Of a stretch of 64,000 nucleotides of DNA, positions 25,317 to 35,004 are shown in pieces. How positions within the stretch are numbered: position 1 is the first letter of the stretch; every line of letters begins with the position of its first letter. The notes beneath the pieces are model-generated. The model ran no database searches and was not told the origin of the DNA. It worked only from the letters and a program-made list of their open reading frames with translations. The position numbers and the translations under genes are program-made. Source of the stretch: UBA11957 sp963603285 (GTDB lineage Bacteria; Bacillota; Clostridia; Lachnospirales; Lachnospiraceae). The stretch covers positions 1 through 64,000 of the forward strand of contig CAVCMG010000012.1 in the NCBI GenBank assembly GCA_963603285.1. Reading direction: 5' to 3'.

Positions 25317-26435
25317 GTCACTGTTTGCCAGCGCAATATATAAAATCAGAAGTGCCATCAGCTGTTCTTTTAAAGAAAAATGCTGTTTTTCCAGAAGTGC
25401 CCACGCTTCTGTTGGATAAGCATCTCCTAAAAACTGCCCCTTTTTCCAATATAATCCACGGCATAATACCCGTGTGCCCTCACGCAAAGCGTCAGCCTCC
25501 ATGACCAGATTCCAGCGTGTCTGATCCATCAGATGGACATACAGGGAGATACATTGCACAAGGTTGCGTCCGCGGTTGTACATCAGAAGAAGCTGCTCCA
25601 TGGCTGATACAGTATCAAAATGGATATGAAGAGCCTCGAAAAAATCCTGATGGGCAAGATAAAATTCCCAGATAGTGCCGTTGGTGATGCCGAATCTGGA
25701 AATACGTTCAGATATCTGCAGCTGTCGTGGGCCGCAGGCACCAGTCTGCTTAAGCAGCGCCTCTTTTACCGCTGCTTTTACAGTTTTACCAATCAATTCA
25801 CCGAGTTTGGAATGCCCGGAGGCATCTGTCAGGGTCAGGGTTCCTTCCATGGAAGACGCAATCACTGTGCCATCTGTGCCGGATCCTGTGGCAATTTCCT
25901 CTGAATAACAGCTGCGAATGAGCAATTCGGAAACAGCTGCAGCCTTGGCTTCGGAGCAGACAACGAGGGCACGGGTCATGGCGGCGTCAGTCAGCTCTTG
26001 ATTAATATAAAGAAAAATATTGATCGTGCCGGGTGGCAACATTTCATAGTGGCCGTTTTCTTCATAGTAACTGGAGGGATCACCAGCACTCATGGCATTA
26101 TGGTCAATACCACCTGTCGCATAGGCGGTCACAGAAAGCTCTCTGTACTGTAAAGTCTGAACAGCTGCCAGTTCTGTCCAGGCTGCTGTGCTGAGTGCGG
26201 TAGTTGTGGAAGGATCCAGTCCCATGGAACGTGTATGGATGGACAGATCTTCTTCATAGGTATCGCCAAGCAGATCGCAGGTATAGGATCCGTTCAGACA
26301 GTCAATATTTAAAGCATGTGTCAGATGGGTCGTCAGACCGCCGTTTAACGGACTTGTACTGAGTACTTTGGTTTTTCCGGGAAAGGTAAAGAGCGTGTTT
26401 CCCTGTTTCTGGGTACAGATAAAAGATGATTGCAT
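25302..26435 (-). CDS. cbiZ: adenosylcobinamide amidohydrolase (CbiZ-type)
   Basis: CbiZ removes the aminopropanol side arm from (adenosyl)cobinamide to give cobyric acid, which lets cells remodel scavenged corrinoids. This 377-residue protein carries the family core in its first two thirds: KVLSTSPLNGG, then CLNGSYTCDLL, MGLDPSTTTALSTAA, YATGGIDHNA, GTINIFLYIN and the GSGTDGTVIAS block. The extra C-terminal 110 residues are less typical. A strong SD (AAAGGAG) precedes the ATG. The neighbour upstream is a URO-D-type methyltransferase, also corrinoid-linked. Its stop lies in the terminator shared with tRNA-Leu. Confidence 0.88.
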   Translation of the reverse strand: MQSSFICTQKQGNTLFTFPGKTKVLSTSPLNGGLTTHLTHALNIDCLNGSYTCDLLGDTYEEDLSIHTRSMGLDPSTTTALSTAAWTELAAVQTLQYRELSVTAYATGGIDHNAMSAGDPSSYYEENGHYEMLPPGTINIFLYINQELTDAAMTRALVVCSEAKAAAVSELLIRSCYSEEIATGSGTDGTVIASSMEGTLTLTDASGHSKLGELIGKTVKAAVKEALLKQTGACGPRQLQISERISRFGITNGTIWEFYLAHQDFFEALHIHFDTVSAMEQLLLMYNRGRNLVQCISLYVHLMDQTRWNLVMEADALREGTRVLCRGLYWKKGQFLGDAYPTEAWALLEKQHFSLKEQLMALLILYIALANSDKKAP

Positions 26436-26549
26436 GATACTCCTTTGAATTGTCAGATATATGGCATGTAGTTTTTGACAGTCACAATGGCTGTCAGGAA
26501 TATCTGTATTATGCTGGATTTGGAGGAAAAATACAAGCGGTGTGCAGAA

Positions 26550-26600
26550 GAAAAGCTCTGCAGTCAGCCAGCAGATACAGCTGGTGAAAGCAGAGCCTTT
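26550..26600 (-). terminator. probable terminator of the methyltransferase gene
   Basis: A GCTCTGC/GCAGAGC stem encloses an inner GCCAGC/GCTGGT hairpin, with TTTTCTTC on the minus strand. Confidence 0.5.
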
Positions 26601-26638
26601 ATTTGCGCGAGTAACGAGCCAATAGTTATGTGCTATTG

Positions 26639-27763
26639 TTAGTCCTCTTCAGTCTCCCATGTCACACGGGAAATGCGATACAGTTCGGCTGTAAATGCCG
26701 GCGGCGCATCGGAAAATCCCGGGATGACATGGCGGTCTTTGTATTTCTCAAACCATTCGTCAGCCAGGCGTATGCATTCATCTTCCGGTGTATCCATCGG
26801 GATATTGCTGAACTGCTGACCAAACCAGATCGGTGCATCCTTATATTTCTCAGAAAGCATATCAATATCATTGAGTGGCTGTGGACACCACAGATCCACA
26901 CCTGCAGCGATGTAGGCAGGAACGAGAGCCTCATTTTTTCCACAGCTGTGCAGCTGGAAATACATACCCATTTCATGAACGGCATCGGTTACCTTTTTCA
27001 GATAAGGAACGAGCATTTCCATGGCAGTGTCCAGAGAGAAGAATCCATTTCTCTGTGTACCCCAGTCGTCATGGATGAGAACGCCATCGATATCGTTATA
27101 CTGTTTGATCCGGCGGATATATTCGATCAGTGTGTCGGCATACTGGTCAAAAAATTCTTTGACAGCATCCTGCTGGTCCTCATCGATCAGGGCGATGGCA
27201 GCTCCTGAAACGTCCATCAGGGAAATCAGTCTCTCCCAGAAACCGGAGAGAATACCAAGCTCATTGTACTGTGGTGTTTCCAGAAAGGCTTTGTCTTTGA
27301 CCGCGCAGCCTGCAAAATCCATGGCGTCGAGATCAGGCATGGAAATCAGGTCTCTCCAGTCGTTCATATCCTCAATCTTCGGATCGCCGGGCTGAACGGT
27401 TGCGCCTCCGGCCACCGGAACATAGACCCAGTTCAGATCAAACCAGCTGCTGTTCATGGTATTGGAAGTGTAAGGATATGGTTCCTGATCATCAAAAACC
27501 AGATGTGTAGCTACGTTGTCCGGATGAAGCCGTGGACGGAAATTATTGACGTCGCACAGACACCAACCGGCAAAAGGCATCCAGTACGGCTTTTTACCGG
27601 AAAAGAGCAGTTTAAAATTCTCTTTGGCTGTGATCGGACGATTGCCGAATACAGGTTCCGTACCGGGGAATCCGGGGATCATGTTCTGCATCATAACTCT
27701 GGCACCAAGGGGATGCTCTCCTGTGGGGATCAGTTCGGATGAATCAAAGGGTTTTCTTTTCAT
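26639..27763 (-). CDS. URO-D-family corrinoid-type methyltransferase
   Basis: This 374-residue protein of the uroporphyrinogen decarboxylase superfamily is of the branch containing methylcobamide-dependent methyltransferases. The conserved acid region is GVLIHDDWGTQ, followed by the zinc-ligand motif FQLHSCGKN (His-x-Cys) and the C-terminal IPGFSDAPP block. It is not a heme-pathway HemE: the N-terminal RQAGR arginine motif is missing. The start at MKRKPFDSS has GAGG 8 nt upstream; 46 upstream in-frame codons are unlike the family. It is divergent from a PucR-type regulator. A role in demethylating methoxylated compounds or methylamines is inferred; no corrinoid protein gene lies in the window. 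Confidence 0.82.
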   Translation of the reverse strand: MKRKPFDSSELIPTGEHPLGARVMMQNMIPGFPGTEPVFGNRPITAKENFKLLFSGKKPYWMPFAGWCLCDVNNFRPRLHPDNVATHLVFDDQEPYPYTSNTMNSSWFDLNWVYVPVAGGATVQPGDPKIEDMNDWRDLISMPDLDAMDFAGCAVKDKAFLETPQYNELGILSGFWERLISLMDVSGAAIALIDEDQQDAVKEFFDQYADTLIEYIRRIKQYNDIDGVLIHDDWGTQRNGFFSLDTAMEMLVPYLKKVTDAVHEMGMYFQLHSCGKNEALVPAYIAAGVDLWCPQPLNDIDMLSEKYKDAPIWFGQQFSNIPMDTPEDECIRLADEWFEKYKDRHVIPGFSDAPPAFTAELYRISRVTWETEED

Positions 27764-27913
27764 TGCAGTTACCTCTCTTTTTTGGAAAAAATACATAAGA
27801 ATGCTACATAACGTGAAAATATACCCTGCGCAAAGTATTTTCTTTCTATCTGTAAGAATACAGGAAAACAGTGAAAAGTGCCATGCACGAAACGTTGACA
27901 TTACGAATGATAC

Positions 27914-27932
27914 TTACTACAATTTGTAGTAA
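27914..27932. promoter_or_regulatory. perfect 19-bp palindrome, candidate operator
   Basis: TTACTACAA-T-TTGTAGTAA is a perfect 9-1-9 dyad in the divergent spacer between the methyltransferase and the PucR-type regulator, with no T-tract. It is a likely protein-binding site. Confidence 0.6.
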
Positions 27933-27976
27933 AGAAATGCGTGGATGATGCGAAACATGCAGAAGGAGAACAGCGA

Positions 27977-29501
27977 ATGGTATGGGAGATATGGGACGGC
28001 CTGCTACAGAGAGACTTTGCGGTCAGCCACAGCCAGGAGTGGAACCGGCTTGAGGAAATACAGGCGATCCAGATTGGCAGTGTGGCGGTGTGTGCGACCA
28101 AATACGGTATATCTGTATACCGATCTGCAAAATGCCGGAAACACACACCACCACAGTCTGTATATTGTGACGCAGGAGGAGCTTTCACAGACAGCGGCTA
28201 CACCGGAATATTACATTGTTGCAGAAAAGGATAAAAAGGAAGAGACTGTCAATCAGATTTTACGTCTGTTTATGGAAGGGCAGCAGTGGCTTTCAAGAAT
28301 CCGGGAAGCTGCCCGGGCTGATCATGATATGCAGACATTGGTAGAGCTGGTGGGACACTTCTGGAAGATCAGTGTTTTCCTTGTGAACGCAGCATACGAA
28401 ATTGGGGAGCACGTAGATATGCCAGGGCAGATTTTTGCATGGGATATTGCCTGTGATGAGAATGGCAGAATGACAGAAGAGGCCATTGCAGATCTGTATC
28501 TGGATACACCGCAGTTTGATCTGACGTTTACAACCCATGGGTTGCAGAAATATATGGTACGGGACAGAGATACGGATGAGCGGCACATTTCCTATTATTA
28601 TAATTTTATGGACGAGACCGATACCTATATGGGCAGGATTCTGTTTGCCACGTTTGATAAAACTGTATCACCGGAGATTCAGGCTGTATTCAGCTATGTG
28701 GCGCAGCAGGCTGAGATATGTTTTCAGGCTGCCCGGAAAAATACAATGGCTACAAAATTCCAGAGGGAATTGCGCCAGCTTTTTTTGCAGATGCTTGAAA
28801 ATGAAAATGTGCGTCAGACAGCGGTAAATGTTGTGTTGGAGCAGAAAGGCTGGAAAATTACAGATGATTATACGGTGTACAGACTGCTCAGCAATGGCAA
28901 TATGCACTCCCACCACACACTGACCTATTACTGTCATATGCTGGAACGTATGTTTCCGGAGCTGCTGGCTGTGGAGAAGGATAATGGTATCTACTGTCTG
29001 AGTCACTGCGCAGACGGACAGGACAGTTTCCGGGAACAGCTGCCGTATTTTCTGCGGGAGCATCTGTTCCTTGCCGGAGTCAGCAATATATTCCGTGATT
29101 TTTTCTCGATAAACCTGTATGCCAGAGAGGCGGCCTGTGCACTGGAGCTTGGGATGCGTTATGATACGCATCTGTGGGTGCATGAATTTTCGGGCTATGC
29201 CCTTTTATACAGCATAGAAAAGATGACAGAGGATTATCCGGCAGGTGAGCTGGTACATCCGGGATTGAAAATGCTGGAAGCATACGACAGGGAACATCCC
29301 GGGAGTGACCTTTCCCTGACGCTGGAAGCGTATTTACGGCAGCAGTTCAATGCGACACATACGGCAAATGAGCTGCACATTCATCGCACGACATTGTTAT
29401 ACCGGCTGCGGAGGATACATGAACTGACGGGGTTGCAGCTGGAGGACAGGGATACAGTACTGCATCTGTTGTTGTCGTATGCGCTGCTTTCTGCAACATA
29501 A
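27977..29501 (+). pseudogene. PucR/CdaR-type regulator, frameshifted near its N-terminus
   Basis: The C-terminal half is a clear PucR regulator. At about the last 60 residues, LEAYLRQQFNATHTANELHI then HRTTLLYRLRRI matches the PucR C-terminal HTH. The natural start is MVWEIWDGLLQ at 27977, with AAGGAG 8 nt upstream. That frame reads sensibly to SVAVCAT and then runs into KYGISVYRSAKC. The downstream frame resumes as NTVYLYTDLQNAGN. Removing one A from the AAA at 28100-28102 joins the two parts cleanly, so the gene carries a one-base insertion, a slippage site or a sequencing error. It is divergent from the methyltransferase it probably controls. Confidence 0.75.
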
Positions 29502-29543
29502 TGAACGAAGTATCCCAAAAAGAAGAAAAAGAAAGGAACAGCC

Positions 29544-30248
29544 ATGACAAATCTACAGAAACAGCTTTTTACCATGCAGGATCTGAAATACCGCGATTTC
29601 CACAGCAAACTGATCCCGGATATGGATAAGGAGAAGATTATCGGTATCCGTACTCCGCAGCTGCGGGCATTTGCCAGAGAATTTGCAAAGACGGAGGAGG
29701 CCGGGGTATTTTTGAAGGAATTACCGCACACATATTATGAGGAAGATAATCTGCACATGATGCTTGTGGGGCAGATCAGGGACTATGAAAGCTGTGTGGA
29801 GAAAGTGGAGCAGTTTCTACCATACATGGATAACTGGGCGACCTGTGACCTGCCGTTGCCAAAATGCTTTGCCGCCCATACTGAGGAGCTTCTGCCAAAA
29901 ATCCGTACATGGCTTACAGCTTCCCATACCTACACGGTGCGTTATGGTATCGGGCTTCTGATGCGATTATATCTTCAGGAGAAATTTTCTCCGGAATATC
30001 CGGCCATGGTGGAGTCCGTACATAGCGATGCGTACTACATCAATATGATGATTGCCTGGTATTTTGCCACAGCGCTGTGTTATCAGTGGGACAGCTGCAT
30101 CGGTTATATCGAGAAGCACAGGCTGTCGGACTGGGTGCATCATAAGACAATCCAGAAGGCCGTGGAGAGCTATCGCATCACACCGGAGCAGAAGGCATAT
30201 CTGAAAACCTTCCGTAAAAAAGCAGGGAAAAGAAACGAAAACGTTTAA
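29544..30248 (+). CDS. AlkD-like DNA alkylation repair protein
   Basis: This 234-residue all-helical HEAT-like-repeat protein of the DNA alkylation repair family reads IGIRTPQLRAFAREFAKT, YYEEDNLHMMLVG, YMDNWATCDLP and YYINMMIAWYFATAL. AlkD members excise bulky or positively charged alkyl bases (N7-methylguanine, N3-methyladenine) without base flipping. The aromatic and Asp residues around DNWATCD are conserved family positions. SD AAAGGAA precedes the ATG. It lies 42 bp after the regulator gene and may be cotranscribed with it. Confidence in the family is high; the exact substrate is unknown. Confidence 0.9.
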   Translation: MTNLQKQLFTMQDLKYRDFHSKLIPDMDKEKIIGIRTPQLRAFAREFAKTEEAGVFLKELPHTYYEEDNLHMMLVGQIRDYESCVEKVEQFLPYMDNWATCDLPLPKCFAAHTEELLPKIRTWLTASHTYTVRYGIGLLMRLYLQEKFSPEYPAMVESVHSDAYYINMMIAWYFATALCYQWDSCIGYIEKHRLSDWVHHKTIQKAVESYRITPEQKAYLKTFRKKAGKRNENV

Positions 30249-30401
30249 GAACGGCATTGTGGAAAAAACAGCCATAAAAATACCGGGCGAATGAGACAGA
30301 TTCACATTTTTTTAAGATTTAACCGGCAGAGAAATCCTTGTCAATTCAGTATTGAGATGTTATCATAAATATAAGAATACCCACTGGGAGGAGTCTGCGC
30401 T

Positions 30402-30947
30402 ATGAGCGGTAATATTTTTACAGAAAGCATGCCGGAGATCACGTTTGAGGATTATCTGCAATATGATGACAAGAGCCGGGGCAATCTGGGTGACGAGCTG
30501 CCGGTGCTGGTTTATCGTATGCTGGAGTATTCCCTGAAAGATGAGCTCCGCAGCCGTTACGGCAAGGAGGAACAGATCGATATCTTCCGCAGTGCCGGAC
30601 GCAAGGCGGGAGAATTTTTCGCAAAGAAGTTTTTAAACCTTGATCAGCCGCTGGATCAGTTTGTAGCCGAGTTGCAGAACCGGCTCTGTGATTTAAAGAT
30701 CGGCGTACTGCGTATTGAGAGTGTCGATGAAGAGACCGGAAAGATCGTGCTGACGGTAGCTGAGGACGCGGACTGTTCCGGACTGCCGATTCTTGGCGAG
30801 ACGGTCTGCAATTATGACGAAGGATTTATTGGTGGTATACTGACAACGTATTCCGGCAGGCTGTATACAGCGCTGGAGGTTGACTGCTGGGCGACAGGCG
30901 ACCGTGTCTGCCGGTTCCATGCCAACATCACGGATTCACAGAAATGA
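30402..30947 (+). CDS. V4R-domain small-molecule sensor
   Basis: This 181-residue protein has a 4-vinyl reductase (V4R) type fold. It opens with a helical segment (YRMLEYSLKDEL), then AGRKAGEFFAKKF, and ends in the family pattern ETVCNYDEGFIGGIL and EVDCWATGDRVCRF. The cysteines in this C-terminal part may bind a ligand or metal. SD GGAGG precedes the ATG. The diguanylate cyclase gene starts 10 bp after its stop, so it probably works as a sensor input for that enzyme (inference). No enzymatic residues are seen. Confidence 0.75.
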   Translation: MSGNIFTESMPEITFEDYLQYDDKSRGNLGDELPVLVYRMLEYSLKDELRSRYGKEEQIDIFRSAGRKAGEFFAKKFLNLDQPLDQFVAELQNRLCDLKIGVLRIESVDEETGKIVLTVAEDADCSGLPILGETVCNYDEGFIGGILTTYSGRLYTALEVDCWATGDRVCRFHANITDSQK

Positions 30948-30957
30948 GGAAACACAG

Positions 30958-31848
30958 ATGGAAGATAAAAACTGTGAACTGCTTTTTGAGTATCTGAGAA
31001 GCATTCTGTACGACAAACATATACAGACGCTGGAGCTTGACGAGCTGGATGAGCCTTTCAGAAAGCTCGGAGCGGGTATGCAGTATCTGGCCAAAGCCGT
31101 AGCGGAGATGAAGGACTATTCCGAGGCGTTGTCTGTGGGCAGACTTTCTGTGCTCCCGCCACCCCACGAGAACCTGCTCTGCGAGAATCTGAAAAATATC
31201 CACGCCAATTTAAACCATCTGACCTGGCAGGCCAAGCAGGTGGCAAAGGGCGATTATTCCCAGACGGTATCGTATCTGGGTGAGTTTTCGGAAGCGTTCA
31301 ATGAGATGACGAGACAGCTCCGGGAGCGCGAGATGCTCTTTAAGGAGACGGCGGAGCTGGAGCGGACGCATGCCAATCACGATATGCTGACAGGTGTGGG
31401 AAACCGATATTTCTTCCAGCAGAAGATGGAAGCGCTGATCAACAGTCAGGAGAATATGGTTTTCTGCTACTGTGATCTGGATCATTTAAAAGAGATCAAC
31501 GATACCTATGGCCATGTAGAGGGCGACTGGTATATCTGCCATTTTACGGAGATTGTAAAGCAGAGTATCCGTCCTGACGATATTTTTGCCCGGGTGGGTG
31601 GCGATGAGTTCTGCCTGATCTTATGTGCCTGCACAAAGAAAAATGCTGATCGCAAGATGCGCCGTATCCGCAAAGCGTTTGCTGAACGTGTGGAAAAGCC
31701 ATATCCCAAGAGCTTCAGCTATGGTATCGTGGAGATCCCGGGACGCCATGAAGGCATGAAGCCGGAAGATCTGATCCGTCAGGCAGATACAGCGATGTAT
31801 ATGCAGAAAAAGGATCACAAGGAACAGTACAGACAGCAGGGAAGCTGA
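30958..31848 (+). CDS. diguanylate cyclase (GGDEF) with HAMP-like linker
   Basis: This 296-residue protein makes cyclic di-GMP from two GTP. The N-terminal helical region includes a HAMP-like stretch (VAKGDYSQTVSYLGEFSEAF) but no transmembrane segment, so it is cytosolic. The GGDEF domain spans about 135-290: HDMLTGVGNRYFF, FCYCDLDHLKEINDTYGH, and RVGGDEF at about 212-217. An RxxD inhibitory site (RPDD) lies exactly five residues before GGDEF, so product inhibition is expected. The ATG at 30958 follows GAGG. It is paired with the V4R gene just upstream, which probably regulates it. Confidence 0.9.
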   Translation: MEDKNCELLFEYLRSILYDKHIQTLELDELDEPFRKLGAGMQYLAKAVAEMKDYSEALSVGRLSVLPPPHENLLCENLKNIHANLNHLTWQAKQVAKGDYSQTVSYLGEFSEAFNEMTRQLREREMLFKETAELERTHANHDMLTGVGNRYFFQQKMEALINSQENMVFCYCDLDHLKEINDTYGHVEGDWYICHFTEIVKQSIRPDDIFARVGGDEFCLILCACTKKNADRKMRRIRKAFAERVEKPYPKSFSYGIVEIPGRHEGMKPEDLIRQADTAMYMQKKDHKEQYRQQGS

Positions 31849-32024
31849 TGGGGCAAAAGACAGGAAGTACATCTGAAGGCGAGCTGTCAGAGCATTTCCG
31901 GATTAGATTTGAGAAACAAAAACAATAAGTAAAAGCTGCGATATCCGCATCAATGTTCACACAGATGCAGGTAGCGCAGCTTTTGAGTTGTTTGGATTAA
32001 AAATACTGTCTGGTAAGCAACAGA

Positions 32025-32951
32025 TTACACCGGAGTGTCGCTTTTTGCCGGAGCATCCTCTTCATAGGGAACCGTGACCATATGCGGATATGCAAAGTCA
32101 AGCTCCGGATCCAGTGCAAACAGATGCAGAAGATCCTTGCGGATATCGCTGCAGGCAACGAAGTTTTCTTCAATCGAAGCAGTCACAACGCTGGCCCGCA
32201 GGGTCACGCCGCTGGCGCCGAGCTGGCTGACCAGTACATCGGTCGGCGGAGCATCGGCCTTTTTGACCTTCTGGACCAGCGGATGATTATCAATGGTCAG
32301 GGACAGAAGCTTGCACGCTTTGTCCAGATTGGACTCGTAAGTAATCTCGATATCGAGAAAATTGGAGTTTACCGAGGCTTCATCAAAGTAGCTGTTGTCG
32401 ATGACGCACAGATCCATCTTGGCATTGGGAACGATGACGCTGCTGTTATTGTATACATTCTGGATGATCGTGTTTCTGAGGTTGATCGCTTTGACGTATC
32501 CGGTGATCGTCACACCGTCGATCACGACCTTGACACGGTCACCGATATCAAACGGCTTGAAAAAGGTCAGGATAAAGCCGTGGACAATATTGGAAAGTCC
32601 CTCCTGAAAAACAAAGCCCAGAACAACGACGATCAGGGAGGATGACATCAGGATCGAGCTGTAAAACTTCGCCATGGCATCGGAAAGACTGCCGATCTGG
32701 ATCAGGAAGAAAATTACGATCATGGCCTGCAGGATACTTTTGATAAAGTTGGCATGCAGGCTGTTTTTATTTTTTTTCTTAAATGCCGCAAAGGCAAGAT
32801 TCAGGATCTTGATCGTCAGAAGCATGGCGACAACCAGAATAACGGCCTTGATCAGGTTAGATTCCCACAGCTTTTTGATGATTTTAAGGATATCTTTTTT
32901 GTTTGTGGCAGCAAAAACGGCAGCTGTACACTGGAAATTTATATTGGGCAA
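32025..32951 (-). CDS. MscS-type mechanosensitive channel
   Basis: This 308-residue small-conductance channel has three TM helices in the first 130 residues. The pore helix and beta-domain start reads VLGFVFQEGLSNIVHGFILTF, then FKPFDIGDRVKV, the MscS hallmark. A beta and alpha/beta cytosolic domain follows. It releases solutes at hypo-osmotic shock. It starts with TTG (AAAGGAG 7 nt upstream); no in-frame ATG fits. It is divergent from the RlmI-like gene. Confidence 0.9.
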   Translation of the reverse strand: MPNINFQCTAAVFAATNKKDILKIIKKLWESNLIKAVILVVAMLLTIKILNLAFAAFKKKNKNSLHANFIKSILQAMIVIFFLIQIGSLSDAMAKFYSSILMSSSLIVVVLGFVFQEGLSNIVHGFILTFFKPFDIGDRVKVVIDGVTITGYVKAINLRNTIIQNVYNNSSVIVPNAKMDLCVIDNSYFDEASVNSNFLDIEITYESNLDKACKLLSLTIDNHPLVQKVKKADAPPTDVLVSQLGASGVTLRASVVTASIEENFVACSDIRKDLLHLFALDPELDFAYPHMVTVPYEEDAPAKSDTPV

Positions 32952-33138
32952 ATGATGATCTCCTTTCGCACCGGAGGTTGGTTCCGGTTTTCCCTATTGT
33001 ATCCCCGGGGAAAAGGAAGTGCAAGTGAAAAAACTATGAAGTCACCGGAGGAAAGGGGCTATGCGGGCGGTGCAGATTTCGGATGGCACAGGAGAGGATT
33101 TCATGATACAATGAACGGCAGAGAAAGGAGAGTCTACA

Positions 33139-34338
33139 ATGAGTACGATTGTTACATTAAAAAAAGGCGAGGGACGTACGATCAAAAGCGGCGGCCTGTG
33201 GATATATGATAATGAAATTGCAACGATTACCGGACATTTCAAGAATGGCGATATGGTGATCGTCCATGACTTTGACGGTTATCCGATGGGGCAGGGCTTC
33301 ATCAACCAGAATTCTAGGATCCGTATCCGGATGATGACGCGTAAGGATGATACGGTGATCGACGATGCATTCCTGAAAATGCGGTTAAAGAATGCATGGG
33401 AATACAGAAAAAATACCGTAGATACATCCAGCTGCCGTGTGGTATTCGGCGAAGCGGATTTTCTGCCGGGTATTGTGATTGATAAATACGAGGATGTACT
33501 GGTTGTGGAATCTCTGGCGCTTGGTATCGATCGTCTGAAGGAAAAGATCGTGGCGCTTTTAAAGGAGGTACTGGCAGAGGACGGTATCGTGATCCGCGGC
33601 GTGTATGAGCGGAGCGATGCCAAAGAACGTCTCAAAGAGGGTATGAAAAAGGTCAAGGGCTTTATCGGTGAGCCTTTTGATACGGATGTCCAGATCGTGG
33701 AAAACGGTGTGAAATATACGGTGGATGTCAAGGACGGACAGAAGACAGGATTTTTCCTTGACCAGAAGTACAACCGTCTGGCGATCCAGCGGCTGTGTAA
33801 GGGGAAGAAAGTGCTGGACTGCTTTACCCATATGGGAACGTTTGCTTTAAATGCCGGGATTGCCGGTGCGGCAGACGTCACGGGGCTGGATATTTCCGAG
33901 TATGCCGTGGAGCAGGCGACAGCCAATGCAAAGCTTAACGGACTGCAGGATACGGTGCACTTTAAGGCGGCGGATGTGTTTGATGAGCTGCCGAAGCTTG
34001 CCGAGGCCGGTGAGCAGTACGATGTCGTGATCCTCGATCCGCCGGCATTTACGAAGTCGAAAAATACAATCAAAAATGCGATGAAGGGCTACCGGGAGAT
34101 CAATATCCGCGGTATGAAGCTGGTCAAAGACGGCGGCTATCTGGCCACCTGCTCCTGCTCTCATTATATGGATTATGAGAACTTCACAAAGGTTATCTCC
34201 CAGGCAGCCAGAAGCGCCCACAAGAGACTCCGTCAGGTAGAATACCGCACCCAGTCCCCGGATCACCCGATTTTATGGGCAGCGGATGAGAGTTATTATC
34301 TGAAATTTTACATCTTCCAGGTTGTTGAGGAGAAGTAA
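33139..34338 (+). CDS. RlmI-like class I SAM-dependent rRNA methyltransferase
   Basis: This 399-residue protein has a PUA domain (about 1-75) followed by a Rossmann methyltransferase. The segment YTVDVKDGQKTGFFLDQKYNR is typical of RlmI/RlmK. The SAM site is CFTHMGTFALNA, and the catalytic block is VILDPPAFTKSK with a CSCSHYM cysteine. RlmI methylates C5 of a 23S rRNA cytosine; exact target is inferred. SD AAAGGAG precedes the ATG. It is followed by a stretch of gene remnants. Confidence 0.9.
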   Translation: MSTIVTLKKGEGRTIKSGGLWIYDNEIATITGHFKNGDMVIVHDFDGYPMGQGFINQNSRIRIRMMTRKDDTVIDDAFLKMRLKNAWEYRKNTVDTSSCRVVFGEADFLPGIVIDKYEDVLVVESLALGIDRLKEKIVALLKEVLAEDGIVIRGVYERSDAKERLKEGMKKVKGFIGEPFDTDVQIVENGVKYTVDVKDGQKTGFFLDQKYNRLAIQRLCKGKKVLDCFTHMGTFALNAGIAGAADVTGLDISEYAVEQATANAKLNGLQDTVHFKAADVFDELPKLAEAGEQYDVVILDPPAFTKSKNTIKNAMKGYREINIRGMKLVKDGGYLATCSCSHYMDYENFTKVISQAARSAHKRLRQVEYRTQSPDHPILWAADESYYLKFYIFQVVEEK

Positions 34339-34613
34339 TGACTGGAAAGTGGCGCTGGTACGCCCGATTGTATCAGTAATGTCTACTCCTGCTGAGTCTG
34401 TAAATGGTACTGTCCACATATCTGACAATCTGTTTTATTGGTATTCCGTTTATCACAGCATACAACATCATCAGCTCTATTTTCAGAGGCATGGGAGACA
34501 GTAAAAGTCCGATGTATTTTATAGCTGTGGCATGTGCTGCCAATATTGTATTAGATTATCTTTTTATGGGAGCATTTAAACTTGGTCCGGCGGGGGCTGC
34601 ACTTACCTGATGT
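34339..34613 (+). pseudogene. MATE-family efflux transporter remnant
   Basis: Two frames together spell a short MATE segment: MSTPAESVNGTV in one frame, then YLTICFIGIPFITAYN to IFRGMGDSKSPMYF and NIVLDYLFMGAFKLG in another, ending LGPAGAALT. Both ends of the roughly 450-residue family protein are missing, and a frameshift lies near 34410. No start or SD is retained. Confidence 0.8.
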
Positions 34614-34860
34614 TGGTGAAGTTGTATATGCAGTTGGTCAGCAGGCGCGTACAAGACGCTGGACATGGAGACAAAGCGAACATGGTAAGATTACTGCTGA
34701 TTCGTCTGACGTCTTCTTCCCGATAGATGGATTCGCAGATTTCAACAGATATAACGTGATAAAGGCACAGACAGAGCTGGACAGTCTCCTGAAAAATATT
34801 TTCCAATGCGAAACAAAAATTGGATTTATAGATTGTAATAACAGGGAAATGAAATTATAA
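34614..34860 (+). pseudogene. remnant of a B3/B4-domain protein (C-terminal part)
   Basis: The open segment VGEVVYAVG, ARTRRWTWRQSEHGKI, VFFPIDGFADFN, CETKIGFID is the recognisable C-terminal end of B3/B4 (tRNA-synthetase-like) domain proteins. It is fused by deletion directly to the MATE remnant; the first half of the gene is gone. It keeps its own stop (TAA at 34858). Confidence 0.7.
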
Positions 34861-34939
34861 AAATCTGGTTTGAAATCGAAAAAAAATTTATATTACAATA
34901 ATTTCCATAAAGTGATTAAAAAAGATTCCCAATGGGCAG

Positions 34940-34977
34940 GATGGTATTCCGTGAAAATTCCGGAATACCATCTTTTT
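34940..34977 (+). terminator. leader hairpin with T-tract upstream of the pnuC remnant
   Basis: GATGGTATTCC and GGAATACCATC form a perfect 11-bp stem followed by T5, 28 bp before the pnuC ATG. It was probably an attenuator or the end of the preceding transcript. Confidence 0.65.
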
Positions 34978-35004
34978 GCGTTTATGGGAAGAAATGAGGT
35001 AATT

